Positions 5,704 to 9,815 of a DNA stretch of 9,815 nucleotides are shown here, one piece after another. The notes under the pieces were generated by a model that worked only from the letters and a program-made list of their open reading frames with translations, did no database searches and was not told the DNA's origin. A program made the position numbers and the translations under genes. This DNA is from Pseudomonadota bacterium (GTDB lineage Bacteria; Pseudomonadota; Gammaproteobacteria; Halothiobacillales; Halothiobacillaceae). How positions within the stretch are numbered: position 1 is the stretch's first letter; the number at the start of each line of letters is the position of its first letter. The stretch is taken from assembly GCA_021795795.1 (NCBI GenBank), contig JAJYPA010000286.1, positions 1-9,815 of the forward strand. The letters run 5' to 3'.

Positions 5704-6513
5704 ATGAAATCCTTGCATTTTATTTCAGGTCTTCCACGCGCGGGTTCGACGTTGCTGGGTGCACTGTTGCGCCAAAATCCAAGGTTTCTGGCCGGGATGA
5801 GCAGCCCGGTCGCGGGTTTGGTCGGAAGCATGCTGGGAGAGATGAGTGGTCGCAGCGAATTTTCAGTTTTTATTGATGATTCCGGGCGGCAGCGCGTGCT
5901 GCAAGCAATCATAGAAAGCTACTATGCTACTGCGTCGGCCAAAGTAATTTTCGACACCAACCGAACGTGGTGTGCGCGCATGGGTCTTATCAAGACCATC
6001 TACCCTGATGCTAAGGTTATCGCGTGCGTGCGGCACATGCCGTGGATCATCGACAGTCTTGAGCGCCTGATCCGACGCAACGCATTTCAGCCCTCCTCGA
6101 TCTTCAACTACTCACCCGGCGGCACGGTGTACTCGCGGGCCGAGGGCATGGCCAGCGGCGAGGGCATGGTCGGCAATGCCTACAATGCCCTGAAAGAGGC
6201 GTTCTTTGGACCGCATGCGCAGCAACTGATGCTGGTGCAGTACGAGACGCTGTCCAGCGAGCCGGCCAAGGCGCTGGCTGCGGTCTACGAATTCATCGGC
6301 GAGAAGCCCTTCACGCACGACTTCGCGCATGTCGAGTTCGATGCGACGGCGTTCGACCAGAAGGCCGGCACGCCTGGACTGCATACCGTGCGGCCAAAGG
6401 TCCACGCCACCAAGCGCGAGACGATCTTGCCGCCGGACGTGTTTCGGCGTTTCGAGAACGACGCCTTCTGGCGTGACCCGGCCTTGAACAAGCACGGGGT
6501 TCATATCGTGTAG
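5704..6513 (+). CDS. Sulfotransferase family protein (second, different type)
   Basis: The 269-residue product begins MKSLHFISGLPRAGSTLL, the 5'-phosphosulfate-binding loop of PAPS-dependent sulfotransferases (residues 6-18). KVIFDTNRTW (80-89) and DAKVIACVRHMPWIIDSLERL (102-122) supply the expected Arg and Ser for the 3'-phosphate. LVQYETLSSEPAKALAAVYEFIG is the usual C-terminal helix block. It resembles the 'sulfotransferase family' rather than Stf0 and is not a duplicate of the gene at 2164. AAAGGGGA precedes the start; a two-codon ORF (ATG CGA TGA, 5699-5707) overlaps the start codon. The first ~300 bp look AT-richer than the rest, hinting at a mosaic gene. The acceptor is unknown. The 251-bp gap before it (5453-5703) holds nothing I recognise. 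Confidence 0.85.
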   Translation: MKSLHFISGLPRAGSTLLGALLRQNPRFLAGMSSPVAGLVGSMLGEMSGRSEFSVFIDDSGRQRVLQAIIESYYATASAKVIFDTNRTWCARMGLIKTIYPDAKVIACVRHMPWIIDSLERLIRRNAFQPSSIFNYSPGGTVYSRAEGMASGEGMVGNAYNALKEAFFGPHAQQLMLVQYETLSSEPAKALAAVYEFIGEKPFTHDFAHVEFDATAFDQKAGTPGLHTVRPKVHATKRETILPPDVFRRFENDAFWRDPALNKHGVHIV

Positions 6514-6552
6514 CTGTTGTAGGGTGATCTTGGTGTAGCTGCTCTCTGTACC

Positions 6553-7476
6553 GTGGCGACTTTGGAATCACAACATCGACGAGCCTCGCCGAAACTGCTT
6601 CTGATTCATCGCGGTCTTCAAGCCATCCAAGCATGCGGTAGAATCACCCTGCCTGCGGCCGATCTCGTATCCAGCGATCCGGATGAAAGCCGACGCGAAT
6701 CAGGAAACTGTTTACTGGAGCATTTTTTGAACTGTTCTCTGTACGTATCGATTCCAAAAATCGAGTTATTTCGCGAAATGCAGAAATATCCAGGTTTTTT
6801 GTCAAAATTCGCGCGTCTAGATAACGCGTTAAGGAATCATAGGCCACGACCAGACTTTAGGCAGCGTCCGGCTTCTTTCTTTCGTGCGGATCATTACCTC
6901 AAAGACTTTTCAGCACAAAATAAATTAAATCATTACAGTATTCCAGATCGGTGGCCGATGTATATAATAAATGAATATTTCTTCTATGTCTGCATTTGCT
7001 CGAAGACAAATCTGAAGTTGTTAAATTGCGACTCATTTTCAAGAATTATTTCAGAGTGCTCCGCACAAGTTGGCTGGAACCGTTTTGAAGTGCGAAATAA
7101 GTCTATTTGCAGTTATACGAACGATAGTGATATTAGATATTTATATCCAGAATTTAGTAACTCAAACGGTTTATGGGAAGAACTGATCGCAGTCATCAAT
7201 AGTGAAACTAGCTTATCGTTCAAATCGTTGTTTGTTCACTTGCTCTGGATTTGCCATCACCCGCTGCTTGACGGCAATGGACGCGTTGCAAGAGCGCTTC
7301 TTAATATCATTCTATTCTCGGCTGACACACAATCGTGGATTCCATTTAAAATGCTATTTCGTACCTCCAATGGAGAGTATCTCTCGAATTTAAGAACGGC
7401 TGCAGTAGTAGGCGATATAACCGGGCTTTCTTGTTATTTTGTCTCAGCTATGGAGACTTTGTTACAGAACCTCTGA
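6553..7476 (+). CDS. Fic-domain protein (probable nucleotidyl/AMP transferase)
   Basis: The core HPLLDGNGRVAR (residues 236-247) matches the Fic motif HxFx(D/E)GNGRxxR. Catalytic His236, the Asp/Gly/Asn/Gly anion-binding loop and both Arg are present, but the usual Phe two residues after the His is Leu. FKSLFVHLLWICH before it and ALLNIILF after it are the flanking helices. Fic enzymes transfer AMP or other phosphate-containing groups to hydroxyl side chains of proteins. I see no (S/T)xxxE(G/N) inhibitory helix. The start is uncertain: GTG 6553 gives 307 residues but has no clear RBS, and the first ATG is 6778 (232 residues). Residues 1-55 are coded by GC-richer DNA than the AT-rich rest, so the real gene may start later. 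It follows the sulfotransferase by 39 bp. It has no double-glycine leader and could be a toxin, a host-directed effector or a regulator. Confidence 0.8.
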   Translation: MATLESQHRRASPKLLLIHRGLQAIQACGRITLPAADLVSSDPDESRRESGNCLLEHFLNCSLYVSIPKIELFREMQKYPGFLSKFARLDNALRNHRPRPDFRQRPASFFRADHYLKDFSAQNKLNHYSIPDRWPMYIINEYFFYVCICSKTNLKLLNCDSFSRIISECSAQVGWNRFEVRNKSICSYTNDSDIRYLYPEFSNSNGLWEELIAVINSETSLSFKSLFVHLLWICHHPLLDGNGRVARALLNIILFSADTQSWIPFKMLFRTSNGEYLSNLRTAAVVGDITGLSCYFVSAMETLLQNL

Positions 7477-7630
7477 GTCCGGTTCCCGCTAAACACCCGG
7501 TTCCCACATCGCCACGCTGGAAGCACTACCTGCTTGAAGTCGCGTTTCCAACATTGAGCGATTCACTCAGGCAACCTGACGGAATCGACCGATCCCACAC
7601 TCGAATCCGGATACCCATTTTAATCAAGGT

Positions 7631-7789
7631 ATGTCAGATTTTAGCAATGGCAATTTGACGGGCGGTCTGGGTGCAATCTTTGGAGCAAATTGGCAAAGCC
7701 AGGCGAGTGCGTCACCAACAAGCCCAGGCACTACTTTCGAACAATTACTGGAGATAAATTATTCAATCGCGCACACGAATTTTAATTAG
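7631..7789 (+). CDS. Short ORF, possible cargo remnant
   Basis: The 52-residue product starts MSDFSNGNLTGGLGAIFGAN and ends in a polar tail (NYSIAHTNFN). It contains a Gly-Gly at 11-12 followed by a hydrophobic stretch, vaguely bacteriocin-like, but lacks the MREL leader. The frame is open back to 7580 without a start codon, and ATG 7631 has AAGG only one base away. This may therefore be the 3' end of a gene that has lost its beginning. A strong hairpin 21 nt after its stop supports it being a real gene end. No function assigned; 7477-7630 upstream shows only a 9-bp repeat CCGGTTCCC (7479, 7497). Confidence 0.35.
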   Translation: MSDFSNGNLTGGLGAIFGANWQSQASASPTSPGTTFEQLLEINYSIAHTNFN

Positions 7790-7809
7790 CCGTGATTGAA
7801 TAAAGTCGA

Positions 7810-7839
7810 AGGATGGCGCGACTTAATTTGCGCCATCCT
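7810..7839 (+). terminator. Hairpin terminator candidate
   Basis: AGGATGGCGC (7810-7819) pairs perfectly with GCGCCATCCT (7830-7839) around a 10-nt AT-rich loop, followed by GTTTCC. The stem is strong and the T-run short, so termination may be partial. It separates the short ORF from the membrane-protein gene, whose RBS begins only ~15 nt later, leaving little room for a separate promoter. Confidence 0.65.
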
Positions 7840-7865
7840 GTTTCCTGATTAGGATAGGAGGAGAT

Positions 7866-8147
7866 ATGTTGCGTAGCCGAGTGATCATAAGTGCAGTTGC
7901 TTTGATATATCTGTGTGCGGAGCTCTACGATGTTTACCATTTTGGACTCTCGATATCAAGTGGGTTTATGTTCATTGCTGTGATTTTATTCATAGCATCG
8001 CTATATTTCGAACATGAATGGATTTTTCTTACGCATAAGCAGATTAGCAAGGAAGCGAAAGTGATTTTCCATAATAAGACTGCTAAATATCTAAGAGCTG
8101 CCTCACTGTTGTTTCTTATCGCATCCGGTATTGTCTCATTCTATTGA
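7866..8147 (+). CDS. Small three-helix inner-membrane protein, possible immunity protein
   Basis: The 93-residue product has a strong RBS (AGGAGGAG ending 4 nt before ATG). Hydrophobic segments at about 6-26, 29-48 and 77-92 suggest three membrane helices. The only sizeable soluble loop is basic (THKQISKEAKVIFHNKTAK, 56-74), so by the positive-inside rule it should face the cytoplasm and the N-terminus the periplasm. I recognise no family. Its size and topology fit many bacteriocin immunity proteins, and it sits behind a possible cargo remnant, but that is inference from context. Confidence 0.65.
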   Translation: MLRSRVIISAVALIYLCAELYDVYHFGLSISSGFMFIAVILFIASLYFEHEWIFLTHKQISKEAKVIFHNKTAKYLRAASLLFLIASGIVSFY

Positions 8148-8250
8148 GCAGTTTGAAAAACCCGCTTTGAACTCGCTGTGTGCCGCTGTCCGAAGACAAT
8201 GCTCCGAAAAAATCTGGGTCCATGACGTTTCGTGTGGATGCAGGGCTCCT

Positions 8251-8273
8251 CGCCGTTTCCTGTGGAACCGGCG
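8251..8273. other. Imperfect hairpin in the gap between island and LPS genes
   Basis: CGCCGTTTCC and GGAACCGGCG-like arms pair with one mismatch around a 3-nt loop. It lies 83 nt past the stop of the minus-strand heptosyltransferase gene and 104 nt past the membrane-protein gene, so it could end either transcript, but no T-run follows. The remainder of 8148-8355 is non-coding as far as I can tell and probably contains the right edge of the island. Confidence 0.3.
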
Positions 8274-8355
8274 ATCTGTGAGGTTTGAGCTTGGTAACAG
8301 CATTGGGCACGCCAAGGAGATGGAAGACGCCCATTTCTTGATGCGCCGCGCAGTC

Positions 8356-9423
8356 TCAGGAGCGCAGCAAGCCGTGGCGGCGCGCCTGATCCAGCGCTTC
8401 GAGACGCTCGATCACATCGTCGATATGGATCAGGTCCATCACCCCAGGGCGTTCGATCTTGGTGCCCCAGGGTAGATCCTCGACCGCGCGGCCCATGAAC
8501 TTGTGCGCGGCGGCGGCATAGCGATCCACGCACCAGCGGCGGTCGCTGTACGGGCCGGAGCGCGCGGGGTTGCTGGCCGCGTGCAGGCCGATGATCGGCG
8601 TGCCCACCGCGTTGGCCATGTGCATGGGGCCGGCATCGGGGGTCAGCAATGCAGCGGCGCGCTGATACAGGGCCAATGCGCGCTTCAGCGTGTCGCGGCC
8701 GATCAGATCGGCCGGCGTGCTGCGCATGTGTGTGTGGATGGCATCGCCGAGGTGACGTTCGAGTTTGCTCGGCCCACCGGTCAGCGCGACGCGCCAGCCC
8801 AAGGCCTGTTGCGCGTGATCGGCGACGGCGGCGTAACCGGCGGCGAACCAGTTGCGCACGCCGTGGCTGGAGGCGGCGTTGATCAGCAGCCATGGCGCAT
8901 CGCCGGGGAGTTGATCGGCGGCCCACGCCGCGGCCTCGACCGGGATCGGCAAATCCCAGCGTACCGAGGTCTGTCGCAAGCCCAGCGGCTCGGCGAAGCT
9001 GCCGATGGCATCGAGCACGTGCTCACCGCTGCGCGCGGGAATACGCTCGTTGACGGTCAGGCCATGCAAGTCCTTGGCACGCGCGTGGTCATAGCCGATG
9101 CGCCGCCGCGCATGCACGCCGAGGCTGAGGACATTGGCGCGCAGCGCGACTTGCATGTGCAGCAGCACATCGAAACGGCGGCCTTCCAGCGCCAGACGCA
9201 CGGTGCGCAGGCCTTCCAGACCGAGGCTCTTGTCGAACACCACGAACTCGATATCAGGCAAATCACCCACCAGCTTGTATTCGAGCTTGCCCACGATCCA
9301 GGTCAGGCGCGCCTGCGGAAAACCGCCGCGCAGCGTGTGGATCAGCGGCACGACGTGGGTGACATCGCCCAGCGCCGAGGTGCGCAGCAGGCAGATCGAG
9401 GCGGGTGGGGGTGCGGCGGTCAT
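8356..9423 (-). CDS. LPS heptosyltransferase, glycosyltransferase family 9
   Basis: The 355-residue product is a GT9 enzyme of the ADP-heptose:LPS heptosyltransferase group, which adds heptose to the Kdo/heptose inner core at the cytoplasmic face of the inner membrane. The N-terminal SALGDVTHVVPLIHTL (16-31) is the family's acceptor-side loop with the conserved Asp20. WIVGKLEYKL, HMQVALRANVLS and RIGYDHARAKDLHG follow. The C-terminal ADP-heptose-binding block is LLTPDAGPMHMANAVGTP (259-276), followed by GLHAASNPARSGPYS. I chose the start at 9423, directly before the first conserved strand; an in-frame start at 9642 would overlap kdkA antisense and add low-complexity sequence. It belongs to the conserved GC-rich backbone and is divergent from kdkA. 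WaaC- versus WaaF-type specificity cannot be told from sequence alone. Confidence 0.9.
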   Translation of the reverse strand: MTAAPPPASICLLRTSALGDVTHVVPLIHTLRGGFPQARLTWIVGKLEYKLVGDLPDIEFVVFDKSLGLEGLRTVRLALEGRRFDVLLHMQVALRANVLSLGVHARRRIGYDHARAKDLHGLTVNERIPARSGEHVLDAIGSFAEPLGLRQTSVRWDLPIPVEAAAWAADQLPGDAPWLLINAASSHGVRNWFAAGYAAVADHAQQALGWRVALTGGPSKLERHLGDAIHTHMRSTPADLIGRDTLKRALALYQRAAALLTPDAGPMHMANAVGTPIIGLHAASNPARSGPYSDRRWCVDRYAAAAHKFMGRAVEDLPWGTKIERPGVMDLIHIDDVIERLEALDQARRHGLLRS

Positions 9424-9466
9424 CGGGCTTTGACTAGACTCTTGCGCAGGCCGCAGCCTTTGCAGG

Positions 9467-9815
9467 ATGAGAGTGGCGACAACACCCCAGCAGGCACAGA
9501 TGCGCACAGAGGCGAACAGCGCGATTGTGTTCGACCCCGCACGTGTTCCACAAGTCGACGCGCGCTGGTTCGATGCGGCGTGGTGGCAGGCGCAGGGCAG
9601 GCTGCGCACGCGCGGCGGCGGGCGCGGTGGCGTGGGCTTCATCGACAGTCCGGCGGGGGCGCTGGTGTTGCGCCATTTTCATCGCGGTGGGTTGTTGGCG
9701 CGCGTGCGTGGCGATCGCTATCTGTGGCTGGGCACGGCGCGCTCGCGCGGTTTCCGCGAGTTCGCGCTGCTGCAGTGGATGCGCGCGCGCGGCCTGCCGG
9801 TGCCGGAGCCACTGG
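9467..9815 (+). CDS. kdkA: 3-deoxy-D-manno-octulosonic acid (Kdo) kinase, N-terminal part
   Basis: The frame runs without a stop to the right edge. Family blocks are RGGVGFI, LVLRHFHRGGLLARVRGDRY, LWLGTARSRGFREFALL and RGLPVPEP, the start of a protein-kinase-like fold of the KdkA/WaaP type. KdkA phosphorylates the Kdo residue attached to lipid A, the charged group that organisms with a single Kdo need for outer-membrane stability. Two in-frame starts exist, ATG 9467 and ATG 9500. The second gives MRTEANSAIVFDP and has AGCAGG before it, the first leaves only 43 bp to the divergent heptosyltransferase gene. I cannot decide between them. The catalytic C-terminal half is outside the window. Confidence 0.9.
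   Translation, partial: MRVATTPQQAQMRTEANSAIVFDPARVPQVDARWFDAAWWQAQGRLRTRGGGRGGVGFIDSPAGALVLRHFHRGGLLARVRGDRYLWLGTARSRGFREFALLQWMRARGLPVPEPL

Noticed and set aside
6508..6541. 9-bp direct repeat GTGTAGCTG flanking the end of the second sulfotransferase gene
   Set aside because: Too short to separate from chance; no mobile-element structure lies between the copies.
7431..7658. Plus-strand ORF of 75 codons after the Fic gene
   Set aside because: It starts inside the Fic gene, is low in recognisable features and overlaps the better-supported end at 7789 in another frame.
8131..8475. Plus-strand ORF of 114 codons
   Set aside because: It overlaps the membrane-protein end and the 3' part of the heptosyltransferase gene on the other strand, and has no recognisable domain or RBS.
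9430..9435. TTGACT as a -35 box for kdkA
   Set aside because: No acceptable -10 box lies at 16-18 bp, so a promoter cannot be supported.

Overview
The window comes from a GC-rich gammaproteobacterium. Family-level resemblances (KdkA next to a GT9 heptosyltransferase, 'MREL...GG' secretion leaders, IS1634-type transposase) suggest the Xanthomonadales/Lysobacterales, but this is inference from recognition only. A GC-rich backbone, seen clearly at the right end, is interrupted by a roughly 8 kb accessory island whose genes are conspicuously AT-richer and broken up by remnants.

Layout. Positions 1-167 hold an internal piece of an IS1634-type transposase (minus strand), fused directly to the 3' part of a peptidase-type ABC exporter gene (163-915). 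That ORF keeps a complete nucleotide-binding domain but has lost its peptidase and membrane domains. It overlaps, by ATGCGTGA, the start of a double-glycine-leader protein (908-1498) whose C-terminal half looks like a phage P5-type peptidoglycan-degrading domain. A small lipoprotein (1655-2113) and a Stf0-type sulfotransferase (2164-2931) follow. At 3017-3506 the last ~490 bp of the exporter gene recur, about 93% identical by my hand count and without indels. They again run into a hairpin, an RBS and an overlapping double-glycine-leader gene (3498-3947), now with an unrelated mature region. Behind it lie a perfect 14-bp inverted repeat, an exported two-lobed retropepsin-like aspartic protease (4088-5452), a second and different sulfotransferase (5704-6513) and a Fic-domain protein (6553-7476). 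A possible third, degraded unit follows: a 52-residue ORF (7631-7789), a strong hairpin (7810-7839) and a 93-residue three-helix membrane protein (7866-8147). The right flank is a GT9 heptosyltransferase (8356-9423, minus) divergent from kdkA (9467 to beyond the window), both for the LPS inner core.

Interpretation. The island reads as a tandem array of secreted-cargo cassettes. Each cassette carries the tail of the exporter gene as a shared homologous 'handle', then a conserved hairpin and RBS, then a variable cargo with a conserved MREL leader, then a candidate immunity or accessory gene encoding an envelope protein. This resembles the logic of orphan-module arrays in polymorphic toxin systems, but is built on a peptidase-containing ABC (type I, double-glycine) exporter. 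A complete exporter is not in the window, so export and cassette exchange are hypotheses. The gaps 1499-1654, 5453-5703, 7477-7630 and 8148-8355 hold no gene I can support; no rRNA, tRNA or CRISPR was seen.
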